64,000 nt of DNA, from contig NZ_LWCS01000020.1 of the NCBI RefSeq assembly GCF_001650495.1, positions 56,043 through 120,042 on the forward strand, given 5' to 3'. The stretch's first letter is position 1. Each line of letters starts with the position of its first letter. Made by a program: the position numbers and the translations under genes. The notes under the pieces are model-generated. The model was not told the origin of the DNA, did not search any database, and was given only the letters and a program-made list of their open reading frames with translations. Below are positions 17,507 through 25,829 of the stretch, one piece after another. Source of the DNA: Mycolicibacterium iranicum (GTDB taxonomy: Bacteria; Actinomycetota; Actinomycetes; Mycobacteriales; Mycobacteriaceae).

Positions 17507-18028
17507 TCACCGTTCTTGAACCGGGCACGCCTCGACCGGTACCGAAAACGTCAGATCGCCGGCGCGCTCGAAATGGAAGGTGACATCAGCACTTGTCGCG
17601 GGCACGAGATCGGGATCCAAGCGGTCCAGCAGCACCGGCGGGCCGCTCGCGTCGCGAGCACCCGGTTCCACGTTGGGCTCACCGAAGCTGACGGTGGACT
17701 CGGGCGGAACTGCCACGGAGCCGACGACACGGACCTGCTCTGCCGCATCTGTCGAGATGCCGAGTAGACGCTCGGTCTCGGCCGGCCGGTTGTTCGTGAT
17801 CGTGAAGCGCATCGCACCCCCGGCGTCGAGTTGGAGAGCACACCTGCCGGGAACGTAGGACGGCACGATGTAGGCGTTCTCAACCGAGGTGTCGTCGGTA
17901 TGTGACCCCGATCCGCGACTGGACGAGTCCAGGACCGGATCCTCACCGCATCCGACGGCGGACACCATCAGCGTTGCGGCAACGGCCAACGCCGAACTAC
18001 GTAGATATAACGTCGGTGATCGCATCAC
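17507..18028 (-). CDS. LpqE-like lipoprotein
   Basis: Lipoprotein of 173 aa with an N-terminal signal and lipobox SAVGC (Cys at about residue 27). After a Ser/Asp-rich linker the mature domain is predicted to be a beta sandwich. The stretch ITNNRPAETERLLGISTD, the VPPESTVSFGEP turn and the final DVTFHFERAGDLTFSVPV strand resemble LpqE and related copper-chaperone-like domains. I see no obvious Met/His copper site, so metal binding is not claimed. Confidence 0.68.
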   Translation of the reverse strand: MMRSPTLYLRSSALAVAATLMVSAVGCGEDPVLDSSSRGSGSHTDDTSVENAYIVPSYVPGRCALQLDAGGAMRFTITNNRPAETERLLGISTDAAEQVRVVGSVAVPPESTVSFGEPNVEPGARDASGPPVLLDRLDPDLVPATSADVTFHFERAGDLTFSVPVEACPVQER

Positions 18029-18313
18029 CGCTTGTTCCCCGTAAGCCGTCTCCTGATACCTGGCTGCACAGATTCGGATGCCACGCCCGCCGCTATCGCA
18101 GTGACCTTAGAGAGTCCTGTGGCGACCATACGAGTCCGATAAACATTCGCACGCCACAACGCCCAAACACCCCGTCATTATTGCGATTTCGCAACAATCA
18201 GGTTGCATGCGGAAGCTGCCCGTCGCTTCTGCTCCTCAGAGGAAAGGCCGTCCGTCATGACCGCCGGTGATCTTGTGCATAGTCGCGCCTGCTGCCGGCA
18301 TCTTCGTGCCGAA
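18029..18313. other. Intergenic region without a gene
   Basis: No convincing coding frame is present. It must hold the promoter of the LpqE-like gene. A small inverted repeat TTGCG-ATTT-CGCAA lies at 18181-18194 in an AT-richer patch. Confidence 0.5.
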
Positions 18314-19714
18314 TCATGTTGGTGCCCAGCGCCGATCCAACGCATCGCGGACGTGTTGAGCGAGTCGATCCAGGCGTCCGCGATCCGTGCTGTCGAAATC
18401 TTCTGCGGCGACCGCGGTTTCCAATCGCTGCAGACGATCGAGGATGGCCAACCGGTGCGCCGGCAGAACGACTACCCAGGCCAATTCTCGGAGCAACGAC
18501 AGAAGCCGGGCCAGTACGGCGGGGTCGCTGGCGCCATACAACTGCGGCTGTCCGCAGACCAGGTCGAGCAGGTCGGGCAGGTCTGGCCGGGCCAACACCA
18601 CCCGCTGCACGTCCTCGTCGTCTCGCAGCGGCCGGGGTCCCAACCGGTAATGGGCAAGTGCACACAATGTCGCGCTGCACGAATTCAGCCCGTGTATGGC
18701 GGTGGTCGGATCGTTGATGCCGGGACTCAGGGCGCGGACCACCACGTCGGTGAGCTGGCGCAGTCCGTAACTGATGTCCTGCGTCGCAGTGCGCTCGATC
18801 CCGGTGCTCAGGCCAGCGGACACACGCTCGCGTAACCGTGCCAATCGCTCGCCTGTGAGGGAAGCGCCCGTCGCGTCGGCCGGCCAGCACAATGCCACCG
18901 GTACCCCAGCTAGAACGTCCGAGCCGACCGGGCGATCGATCCAAATCACCGCGTCGGCCTCGACGGCGGCCGCCAGCAGCGCCTGCTCGTCGACTTGGAC
19001 GAGGAAACCCGACGAGCGAGCGGTGATCACCGACGCATCGGCGGGTGGGTGCGGCATGGAGTCGTGATCCGGGGTGTCGTCGAGCAGATCGAGCATGCGT
19101 TGGGCGGACTGCTCGATGTCCGACGACACGTGTTCGAGCATGGTCTCGATTCGAATCTGGCGGACCAGATGCCCCAGGAACAGAACCAACGCCAGCACGC
19201 TGGCCATGCCCAGCAGATACGCCACGGTCACCGCGATCTGCGGGACGAACTCGCCTCCCGAGTCGCCCCCATTGCGGACGGTGCGCAGAACCGTCAGCGC
19301 GTACACGAAAGTGGCGAGGAACAGCGCCAGGGTCCGCTGGACGAATCGATCCGCTGCGAAGGTTCGCAGCAGCCGCGGTGTGTACTGACTGCTCGCCAGC
19401 TGCAGTGTGACCACGGTCAACGAGAAGGTCAGCGACGTCACGGTGATCAGCGACGTCGCGATGGCCCCCAGCACTTCTCGCGCCGCGTCGGCCCCGCCGC
19501 CGAACAGGTAAGACGACACCGCCGGAGGCATCTGCGCGTCAAAGGTGGCGTCGAGCTCGGGAACCGCGATTCCGGCGAGTATCGCGACGACGACGCCGAG
19601 GGCGGGAACCGGCCACAGCCGGCTGCGCCACGCATCGACGAACACCGTGCGTCGCTGCCAGATGGCTTCGAGGGGGCCGGATCGATACCGTGCTCCACCA
19701 TCGCCTCGGCTCAT
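18314..19714 (-). CDS. DUF2254 membrane protein
   Basis: Predicted inner-membrane protein of 466 aa from the DUF2254 family. Four membrane helices fall in the first 200 residues: LWPVPALGVVVAILAGIAVP, the IATSLITVTSLTFSLTVVTL region, a LALFLATFVYALTVL helix and one at YLLGMASVLALVLFLGHLV. The SSQYTPRLLRTF motif is the family hallmark. The remainder is a soluble cytoplasmic domain. Function is unknown; a mechanosensitive or transport role has been suggested only by topology. Its start overlaps by 4 bp the small reading frame upstream. Confidence 0.85.
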   Translation of the reverse strand: MSRGDGGARYRSGPLEAIWQRRTVFVDAWRSRLWPVPALGVVVAILAGIAVPELDATFDAQMPPAVSSYLFGGGADAAREVLGAIATSLITVTSLTFSLTVVTLQLASSQYTPRLLRTFAADRFVQRTLALFLATFVYALTVLRTVRNGGDSGGEFVPQIAVTVAYLLGMASVLALVLFLGHLVRQIRIETMLEHVSSDIEQSAQRMLDLLDDTPDHDSMPHPPADASVITARSSGFLVQVDEQALLAAAVEADAVIWIDRPVGSDVLAGVPVALCWPADATGASLTGERLARLRERVSAGLSTGIERTATQDISYGLRQLTDVVVRALSPGINDPTTAIHGLNSCSATLCALAHYRLGPRPLRDDEDVQRVVLARPDLPDLLDLVCGQPQLYGASDPAVLARLLSLLRELAWVVVLPAHRLAILDRLQRLETAVAAEDFDSTDRGRLDRLAQHVRDALDRRWAPT

Positions 19715-19992
19715 CGAGTGAAACTATCGGCACGGCAAGACGGACCGGGAATGGGGTGCCCGCGGCGCCCGGCAGCCATCAGCGATCCGACGTTGTAGGT
19801 CGACGGCGGAATCTGTCGAGTAAACCGCCGGCGACGGCGCTCAGCCAGGCTCCCAACGACGCGATCGCACGGTTGATTCAGAGCACCCCAGAGTCCGAGA
19901 AGGATCAACCAAAAACCGGTCACGGCTCCCCGGCTGCGCGGCATGCGCATCGTTGTGCCGTGGGTACGGATCCGGATGTCCAGATCGTTCAT
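19711..19992 (-). pseudogene. Probable deletion remnant of a small mycobacterial membrane protein
   Basis: The first 37 residues (TMRMPRSRGAVTGFWLILLGLWGAL) match, as I recall it, the N-terminus of a mycobacterial small membrane protein family that continues with an IPFxGPYF loop and more helices. Here the frame changes at once to a basic, non-membrane tail. In a shifted frame the DNA right after the junction reads NRAIASLGAWLSAVAGGL, a plausible later helix. This looks like an internal deletion with frameshift. It could still be expressed as a 93-aa protein overlapping DUF2254 by 4 bp. Confidence 0.4.
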
Positions 19993-20035
19993 GAGGTCTT
20001 CCTACGTGGCGCCGCAGCTCGGTACCGCCGGCGGA

Positions 20036-20509
20036 TCAATGGGCGAATCGCCGAATCGCCGTGCGGTACGGCACCCGGTCTGCCTCGGTGAGCGGGGGAG
20101 CGAACGCGACGACGAATTCCCCCGCCTGGTAAAGCCCGCGGGACGCAGCGAAACTCTTCGCTTGGGCTGTCGTCGGAAACGACGTGATTCTCACAGTGTC
20201 GGTGACCACAGACTGTGCGCAGCCAACGGTCCGACACTCGTGAGATGTCGTATCGAGCGGGTTAGGGACGGTAAGACCAGCCGCGGAGAGCGCGGCCAAC
20301 AGCTCCGACGAACCAGTGGGCGTCTCGGAGGACCCCGCCCATGCGCAGCCTGCGACCGACACCGCTGCGCATAGGAGGCCCGCGGTGGTTCCCAAATTTC
20401 GGCACCGACGACGACGGTGTGGCCGCGGTGCCGCACGGCTGTGCAGGACGATCAGCTGTTCCTCTCCTATGTCGCTCACGCGTAGCGCTACCCGACACGC
20501 ACGAGACAC
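20036..20509 (-). CDS. Putative small lipoprotein
   Basis: Hypothetical exported protein. An Arg-rich n-region and the hydrophobic GLLCAAVSVAGC lead to a lipobox Cys, and the mature part has a second Cys pair (HECRTVGC) and a VRITSFPTTAQAKSFA segment. The annotated GTG (20509) gives 157 aa. The best ribosome site in the region, AGGAGAGG at 20461-20468, sits just before an in-frame CTG at 20455, which would give 139 aa and a more normal signal peptide. No function is recognised. Confidence 0.6.
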   Translation of the reverse strand: MSRACRVALRVSDIGEEQLIVLHSRAAPRPHRRRRCRNLGTTAGLLCAAVSVAGCAWAGSSETPTGSSELLAALSAAGLTVPNPLDTTSHECRTVGCAQSVVTDTVRITSFPTTAQAKSFAASRGLYQAGEFVVAFAPPLTEADRVPYRTAIRRFAH

Positions 20510-20553
20510 AAACGCAACCGTCGCCTAAGACCCTCGCTGCGCGCGTCGAGAAG

Positions 20554-22029
20554 CTACCTCACCTGCTCCCAGTACGCCTGCTCTCGCGGTGTCATCTCGT
20601 TCGAGGTGATCGCACCGAACGCTGCCGCATCGCGGGTGAACATCTCAGCGGCCCCGGGAAGCGCGTCGGGGCCCTCCAACCGGAAGCAGCTCGGCGCGAG
20701 CGGGCCGAATAGCAGCGCGCGGCGCAACTCGGGCCACCTGTCCAGGTTCGGCTCACAGCCGGCCGCGCGCGCGAATGTCAACGCGGCCAGATTCATTCGC
20801 GTCTTCTGCGGCATCTCCCGGCGTGCCCGGTAGGCCCTGATCGCGTCATGCTGTTCGGACGGATCGGGAGGAGGTATGGCGCCACCCCACGTGTAGGCGA
20901 TCCAGCGCGCCTGCAGTTCGAGCGGGACGAAATACCCGCCCGACTGATCCCACATTCCGACGAACGCCAGCCCGGGAAGGTCGGGATGGAAGGTGGATCG
21001 GTCGGCGTCGAGATGGACCGCGTCGACGTCGAGCACGCCGGCGATGTCCTCACTCAGGAACGGCAGGTCGAGCCGGAAACCGGTGCCGAAAAGGAGTGCG
21101 TCGAAGGGCTCGGTGGTGCCGTCCCCGAAGGCGACGTCGTTTCCCGACACTGAATCGAGCCAGGGTCGAACAGCGATCCTGCCCTCGGCGACCAGCGGAA
21201 GGTAGTGCTGGCTCAGCGTCACGCCCGCCGCGAATAGTGACGCAGCGGGTTCCGGGGCTCCGTACTGTTCTGGGCTGCCGCCGGCCTCGACGACGATCTC
21301 GCGCAGCTGCCGATCGACCTCGGCCGGCGGCAGCGCCTCGTTGGCCAGTACGCCGTACCTGGTGAAGATCCTGTGATCCGACGGCACGCCCGCGGCGAAC
21401 TTCGGCAACACGTAACGCTGCCTGCGTTGCGTGACGACAACTCGGGCCGCACCGCTGTGGGCCAGTTCGGACGCGATCTCCAGCGCGCTCACTGCGCAGC
21501 CCGCGACCAGAACGCGCTTACCGCGGTAGCTGTCCGCGCCGCGGAACTGGAACGTCGTGACCACGCCGCCAGAACCGGTGAATGTATCGAGCCCGGGCAC
21601 CTCGGGCACCAGCGGCGCGTGGAATCGGCCGCTGGCGATCACCACCTTGTCGAAGAGCTCGGTGGAGCCTTCGTGCTCCACAGCCCAGCGTGTACCCCGC
21701 CGGCTGACTTGAGTCACTTTGCAGGAAAGCCGAATTCGACGTTCCAGATCGAACATCGCGGCGTACCGCCGCAGATAGTCCAGGACGTCCTCGTTCGGCA
21801 GGAATGTACAGACGCCCTGGTGGGCGAGATCGCTGAAACTCGTCAGAATGCGGCTGGTGTTTGTGTGCATACCGGGCCAGACACCACTGATGCCCGGCAG
21901 TCCGCTCCACTGACCACCGAGGTTCGGCTCCTGTTCGAACAGCGTCGGCTCAAAGCCCCGGCTCAGCAACCACCGGGCCGAGACGAGTCCCCCGGGCCCG
22001 GCCCCGATCACCGCCACGCGTTGCGCCAC
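20554..22029 (-). CDS. Flavin-containing monooxygenase (FMO/BVMO-like)
   Basis: NADPH- and FAD-dependent monooxygenase of 491 aa. It opens with the FAD dinucleotide fold VAVIGAGPGGLVSARWLL, has a GGQWSG loop, the FMO-type ASGRFHAPLVPEVPG motif and a second NADP-binding fold LVAGCAVSALEIASELA. The DALLFGTGFRLDLPFL stretch is another class B monooxygenase hallmark. Start is GTG at 22029. The substrate may be an amine, thioether or ketone and cannot be chosen from sequence. Confidence 0.85.
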   Translation of the reverse strand: MAQRVAVIGAGPGGLVSARWLLSRGFEPTLFEQEPNLGGQWSGLPGISGVWPGMHTNTSRILTSFSDLAHQGVCTFLPNEDVLDYLRRYAAMFDLERRIRLSCKVTQVSRRGTRWAVEHEGSTELFDKVVIASGRFHAPLVPEVPGLDTFTGSGGVVTTFQFRGADSYRGKRVLVAGCAVSALEIASELAHSGAARVVVTQRRQRYVLPKFAAGVPSDHRIFTRYGVLANEALPPAEVDRQLREIVVEAGGSPEQYGAPEPAASLFAAGVTLSQHYLPLVAEGRIAVRPWLDSVSGNDVAFGDGTTEPFDALLFGTGFRLDLPFLSEDIAGVLDVDAVHLDADRSTFHPDLPGLAFVGMWDQSGGYFVPLELQARWIAYTWGGAIPPPDPSEQHDAIRAYRARREMPQKTRMNLAALTFARAAGCEPNLDRWPELRRALLFGPLAPSCFRLEGPDALPGAAEMFTRDAAAFGAITSNEMTPREQAYWEQVR

Positions 22030-22074
22030 GTGGGCACTGTCGCACGGCGGTGGTCAGGTGTGAGGCGGTTCGCG

Positions 22075-22788
22075 TCAGCCGACGGCTGCCGACGTGTTGC
22101 GGATCACGTCCGACGGAGTCGGTGCGGGGAGTCGGCTTGCAACGAAGTCGGCTGCCTGCTGTGCGAATCCTGACTGCACGTACTGGCTGTGCGCGGGGCG
22201 ATCATTACCGTCGGAGCACACGGGGTCGGCCCCGTTGCAGAGGTCGATGGTCTTGGAGCCGTAGAGCGGACTGATGGCGGTCAACGGCCGGCCGATCTTG
22301 TTCGACGGGTTGCCGAACACCGCGACTGCGGCGACATGGTCGGCGACGGCCGGCGGCATAGGACGTCCGAATCCGAAGGCGGCGTTGGGATCTGCGGTGA
22401 TCAAGTCTATGGCCGCGGCGCCCTGGGAGTATCCGCCGAGAACAATACTGGTGTTCGGGCATGCCGCCGCGGTGGCCTGGATGTGCGCACTGGCATCGTC
22501 GGCGCCGGCCGGAGCCGACTGCAGGAAGTCGTAGGAGGCAGGGTAATTCACTGCGTATGCACTGACAGTACGGCCGCCGAGCGCGTTCTGCAGGTCGTCG
22601 ACGAACGCCTGCCCGACCAGTCCGAGCCCTGCGGGTTCCGCTGTGCCACGGGCGAACACCACTTCCACATCGGAACACGCCTCGGCGGCTTGGGCGCTGG
22701 CGGTTCCGGGGCCGAGCAGGCCTGCGGCGGCGACACCGCCGACGCCGGCCATGATCAGGGCGCGTCGAACAGAACGGCGATCAGACAT
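22075..22788 (-). CDS. Cutinase-family secreted serine esterase
   Basis: Secreted alpha/beta-hydrolase of 237 aa with an N-terminal signal peptide (cleavage probably after TASAQA). The catalytic Ser is in GGYSQGAA, the oxyanion motif is FARGTAEPAG, and the Asp and His lie in CNGADPVCSDG and RPAHSQY. Four cysteines fit the two cutinase disulfides. Mycobacterial members act as lipases, esterases or phospholipases outside the cell. The ATG at 22788 follows GAGGAGA; an in-frame TTG one codon upstream is less likely. Confidence 0.92.
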   Translation of the reverse strand: MSDRRSVRRALIMAGVGGVAAAGLLGPGTASAQAAEACSDVEVVFARGTAEPAGLGLVGQAFVDDLQNALGGRTVSAYAVNYPASYDFLQSAPAGADDASAHIQATAAACPNTSIVLGGYSQGAAAIDLITADPNAAFGFGRPMPPAVADHVAAVAVFGNPSNKIGRPLTAISPLYGSKTIDLCNGADPVCSDGNDRPAHSQYVQSGFAQQAADFVASRLPAPTPSDVIRNTSAAVG

Positions 22789-22895
22789 CAAAGTCTCCTC
22801 AGTCGGGCCGCTCCGGCGGCGTTATCAGATGGAATGTCTGAAGTACTGCGAAAAATTCCACCCAACTGAGGCGCGCTGGCCAATGGTGGCTAGGG

Positions 22896-23696
22896 CTACC
22901 GAACTCTCTGGCGCAACTCCGCCGCCTCATCAGAGGCGGTGTCATACACGCGGACAACCGCCTCATCGCCCTGCTTGAGGAACGTCGATTCCCCGAGCGG
23001 GGTGTACCGGGTGGCGCCGATACCGATCAACACGTTCTCTGGATGACCACTGGCGACCATCAATGCGCCGACATCCTCGAGGGGCGTGTCCGGCGAGCCC
23101 TTCTGGTTGGCCAACCGTTCGACAATCCAGTCCAGCAGCACCTCGCCGTAATACGAGTAGCCGATGAGGGGACTGTCGACGCCGTACTCGTGGCTTTCGC
23201 CACCGCTGTTGAGAAAACAGACCAGGCGCAGAGTTGCCGTCGGACCGTCCGGGGTCAGGTCGCTGATGTCGAAGAACTCGTTCGAGACCCCTTTGGACTC
23301 AGGCCCCCAGTTCTTCTTGACGCTGATCTTGGGTGCGCCGGGGCGCCGGATCGAGCAGTCGTTGAAGGCTCCCAGCGCGAACGGCTGCAGGGTGACCACG
23401 GTGTCGCCCTCCCAGACCACGCGGCACGCCAGCCCCACCTCCGGCTCAATCTGCAGGTTGAGCGGACCGTCACTCTCGGCTGGGAGCACGATGGCGTCGT
23501 TGGACAGCGGGAACTCTCCGAGGAAGGTGTCCGACCCCGGGGCGTACCACGGGAAGATGCCCTTGGGCGCGGCGCCCTCGCTGGCAACGTTGACGAAATC
23601 GACCGCCTCGCCTGCCTGTTCGAGGTGGCCCGCGAAATTGCCCGCGACGCCGAAGCCGAACCAGTTGCGCATCTCGCCCAGGGAGATCTCGATCAC
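22896..23696 (-). CDS. DUF5718-like protein
   Basis: Soluble protein of 266 aa starting EISLGEMRNWFGFGVAGNFAGHLEQAGEA with further motifs PEVGLACRVVWEGD and EFFDISDLTPDG. I associate this with the uncharacterised DUF5718 family. The LQIEPEVGL region recalls the metal-site Glu pattern of fumarylacetoacetate-hydrolase folds, but this is a loose resemblance. No partner gene is obvious; the divergent neighbour is an AI-2E-type exporter. Confidence 0.65.
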   Translation of the reverse strand: MIEISLGEMRNWFGFGVAGNFAGHLEQAGEAVDFVNVASEGAAPKGIFPWYAPGSDTFLGEFPLSNDAIVLPAESDGPLNLQIEPEVGLACRVVWEGDTVVTLQPFALGAFNDCSIRRPGAPKISVKKNWGPESKGVSNEFFDISDLTPDGPTATLRLVCFLNSGGESHEYGVDSPLIGYSYYGEVLLDWIVERLANQKGSPDTPLEDVGALMVASGHPENVLIGIGATRYTPLGESTFLKQGDEAVVRVYDTASDEAAELRQRVR

Positions 23697-23804
23697 GACC
23701 AGCAGCGTACGCCTGACCGCGTCACACGCGACGCCCGAGGCACTGTTCGGCTGACGTTCGCCGCACGGTCAGATAGCGCACGGCCACCCGGGTATGGGAC
23801 AGCG

Positions 23805-24860
23805 GTGACCATCGCGCAATCAGAAGAGTCCACGCGGGTGCTCCCGCGGGCCGTGCTGCTCCTGCTGGGTCTCGCCACGGGAGTGGTCGTCATAGCTGGT
23901 ATGAAGGCGTCGGCCAGTATTCTCGGCCCCGCGTTCCTGGCGCTCATGCTGGTCGTAGCGGTTCATCCGTTGCGTAACTGGTTGCGGCGCAGGGGACTTC
24001 CTGGGTGGGCCACCGTGACGATCACGCTGACGGTGATCTACGCGGTCCTGCTGGGTTTGATCGCCGCGCTCGTCGTCTCGATCGCCCGGTTCGCGACGAT
24101 CCTGCCGCAGTACCAGGAGAAGTTCGACGCTCTGCTGGGGCAGGCACGGCAGCTCATGGGGCAGTACGGTGTCGGCGAGGAGCAGGTCAACAAGGCCCTC
24201 AGCATGGATGCCAACCGTGTCTTCAGCGTTGTCGGGACGGCGCTGGGCAGCACCGCGAGTGTGTTGTCGGCGCTGCTTCTGGTGGCCACCCTCGCGCTGT
24301 TCATGGCCGCGGATGCCGCGGGTTACAGTCGCAGGCTGAGCCTGGTGGAACGCGATCGACCGCAGCTGGTGGAAGCGCTGCGCACCTTCAGCCACGGCAC
24401 TCGTCAGTACCTCTTGGTCTCAACGGTTTTCGGCCTCATCGTCGCTGCACTCGATGTGGTGGCGCTCTGGATCATCGGCATTCCGCTACCCATCCTGTGG
24501 GGGTTGCTCGCGTTCATCACGAACTACATCCCGAATATCGGCTTCGTCCTAGGGCTCGTCACGCCGGCATTACTCGGTCTTTTGGAGGGCGGCCCGGTGA
24601 CGATGCTGATCGTGATCGTGGTCTACAGCATCATCAACTTCGTCGTGCAGACGGTCATTCAACCGAAGGTCGTCGGCGATACCGCGGGCTTGTCGACGAC
24701 ACTGGCGATGGCCTCGCTGATCTTCTGGGGCTGGGTACTCGGCCCGCTGGGAGCTCTGCTGGCGATTCCTCTGACGCTGTTGGCCAAAGCTCTGCTCGTG
24801 GACGCCGATCCCTCGGCGCGATGGTTCTCGGTCTTCATCCAGAGCAAGGTCGATTCCTGA
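23805..24860 (+). CDS. AI-2E family transporter (PerM/TqsA-like)
   Basis: Inner-membrane protein of 351 aa from the AI-2E exporter/UPF0118 family, with about eight helices. Diagnostic parts are the early LGPAFLALMLVVAVHPLRNWLRRRG, the amphipathic region around LPQYQEKFD, and the closing block FITNYIPNIG and PKVVGDTAGLS followed by FWGWVLGPLGALLAIPL. The GTG start (23805) is chosen because homology begins there; the longer upstream frame is antisense to the DUF5718-like gene. The transported molecule is unknown. Confidence 0.88.
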   Translation: MTIAQSEESTRVLPRAVLLLLGLATGVVVIAGMKASASILGPAFLALMLVVAVHPLRNWLRRRGLPGWATVTITLTVIYAVLLGLIAALVVSIARFATILPQYQEKFDALLGQARQLMGQYGVGEEQVNKALSMDANRVFSVVGTALGSTASVLSALLLVATLALFMAADAAGYSRRLSLVERDRPQLVEALRTFSHGTRQYLLVSTVFGLIVAALDVVALWIIGIPLPILWGLLAFITNYIPNIGFVLGLVTPALLGLLEGGPVTMLIVIVVYSIINFVVQTVIQPKVVGDTAGLSTTLAMASLIFWGWVLGPLGALLAIPLTLLAKALLVDADPSARWFSVFIQSKVDS

Positions 24861-24865
24861 CGCCG

Positions 24866-24891
24866 GTGTGACCCCTGTTTTTCCGGGGTAT
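24866..24891 (+). promoter_or_regulatory. SigF-like promoter before a small ORF
   Basis: GTGT (24866-24869), 16-nt spacer and GGGTAT (24886-24891) fit the mycobacterial SigF pattern GTTT-N15-17-GGGTAT, with one mismatch in the -35. The start codon at 24902 would follow almost leaderless. Confidence 0.35.
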
Positions 24892-24901
24892 GCCCGTCAT
24901 C

Positions 24902-25030
24902 ATGGACAAGCACGCGCGCGACGACGCTGAGGATCGGGATACCGATCCGCCCGGACCGGTCGACCATGACCGGGAAGGCGGAATGGCGACGCGAGAGATC
25001 GCGCCCGAACTGACCGAACCGGACCGCTGA
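24902..25030 (+). CDS. Very small acidic hypothetical protein
   Basis: 42-codon frame beginning MDKHARDDAEDRDTD and ending APELTEPDR, strongly charged and probably disordered. Third-position GC matches real genes nearby, and a SigF-like promoter lies directly upstream. An in-frame ATG at 24890 overlaps that promoter's -10 box, so 24902 is preferred. It could be a stress-induced small protein, but there is no family match I recognise. Confidence 0.4.
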   Translation: MDKHARDDAEDRDTDPPGPVDHDREGGMATREIAPELTEPDR

Positions 25031-25033
25031 CGC

Positions 25034-25315
25034 TCAGCGGCGCCGTCGCCAGATGACCAGCGCGACACCGAGCAATGCCGCGACCAGGAGAGCGGCCGGT
25101 AACGCGGGCCGCTGTTTTGCGGAGTCGACGACGTCGTGACCGCGCTGTGCCACCGTGTCCTTGACGTCGGCGATCGCATCCTTGGCCCGGCTCTTGACGT
25201 CCAACTTGTCAGAGAGGGCGCCGACGGTCTCGCCCAGGTCGACGCGGGTCTGCTCGATGTCGGCTTTCAGCGCGTCGATGCTCGGATCTGAGCGCGGTTC
25301 AGGTTCTGGCGTCAT
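25034..25315 (-). CDS. DUF3618 membrane-anchored protein
   Basis: 93-aa protein with a helical N-terminal part (DALKADIEQTRVDLGETVGALSDKLDVK, the DUF3618 signature), a middle helix with an AKDAIADVKDTVAQRG pattern, and one C-terminal membrane helix (LPAALLVAALLGVALVIW) followed by an RRRR anchor. It is the last gene of a pair with the holin-like gene, overlapping its end by 17 bp. Such pairs are widespread in actinobacteria and thought to act at the membrane under stress. Confidence 0.85.
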   Translation of the reverse strand: MTPEPEPRSDPSIDALKADIEQTRVDLGETVGALSDKLDVKSRAKDAIADVKDTVAQRGHDVVDSAKQRPALPAALLVAALLGVALVIWRRRR

Positions 25316-25703
25316 GGCGTGCTCCCTTGATTTCGGCGATGTCGGCCTTCACGCTGTCGACCGATTCGGCGGTCGGTGATGGGGCCTGCTGGACCTGCTT
25401 CTTCCCGATGAGCGCGGCCACACCGGCCGAGACGAACAGCACAACCGCGACGCAGACAGCGGATGCCCAGATCGGCAACACCAGCGACAGTGCCGCGACG
25501 GCAGCCGCGGCCAACGTGGCGAGCCCGAGAATCGCGAGCAGCCCGGCCGCCCCCACCAGCCCGGCGCCGATCCCCGCGTGCTTCGCGGATTCCTGGAATT
25601 CCTTCTGCGCCAGCTTCATTTCGGCACGAATCAGATGCGAGGTCTGCTCTGACAGTTGACTGATCAGCTCACCGGTCGTTGGCTCAGCCCTTTGTTCGGT
25701 CAT
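25299..25703 (-). CDS. Actinobacterial Holin-X-type phage-holin-family membrane protein
   Basis: 134-aa protein with a helical N-terminus (TGELISQLSEQTSHLIRAEM, then KLAQKEFQESAKHAG) and two adjacent membrane helices (AAGLLAILGLATLAAAAVAA and IWASAVCVAVVLFVSAGVAALIG). This is the Holin-X/DUF1469-like layout. The C-terminal helix mirrors part of DUF3618. The ATG at 25703 follows GGGAGGACC; the longer open frame upstream has no homology. A SigF-like promoter precedes it. Despite the family name there is no sign of a prophage. Confidence 0.82.
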   Translation of the reverse strand: MTEQRAEPTTGELISQLSEQTSHLIRAEMKLAQKEFQESAKHAGIGAGLVGAAGLLAILGLATLAAAAVAALSLVLPIWASAVCVAVVLFVSAGVAALIGKKQVQQAPSPTAESVDSVKADIAEIKGARHDART

Positions 25704-25735
25704 CGTTGGTCCTCCCATCAACTGATGACCGCGGG

Positions 25736-25760
25736 ATGCCCCGTCCGAACCGCTCGAAAC
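25736..25760 (-). promoter_or_regulatory. SigF-like promoter of the holin-like/DUF3618 pair
   Basis: On the minus strand GTTT (25760-25757), a 15-nt spacer and GGGCAT (25741-25736) match the SigF consensus apart from one base. It is about 33 bp upstream of the ATG at 25703. Confidence 0.45.
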
Positions 25761-25779
25761 TCGACGCCACCACATATGA

Positions 25780-25819
25780 CAACGCGGCGCCTGGGCAGCA
25801 TCGCCCGAGCGCCGCGTTG
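25780..25819. terminator. Long perfect hairpin, terminator
   Basis: CAACGCGGCGC (25780-25790) pairs exactly with GCGCCGCGTTG (25809-25819), and the 18-nt loop contains a further GGGC/GCCC stem. It lies just downstream of the small secreted protein gene and ahead of the next promoter, so it should insulate the two minus-strand units. Confidence 0.65.
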
Positions 25820-25829
25820 TGCGGGGAGA

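Noticed and set aside
25299..25703. Prophage holin
   Set aside because: No endolysin, integrase or structural phage genes lie nearby; Holin-X proteins are ordinary actinobacterial membrane proteins.
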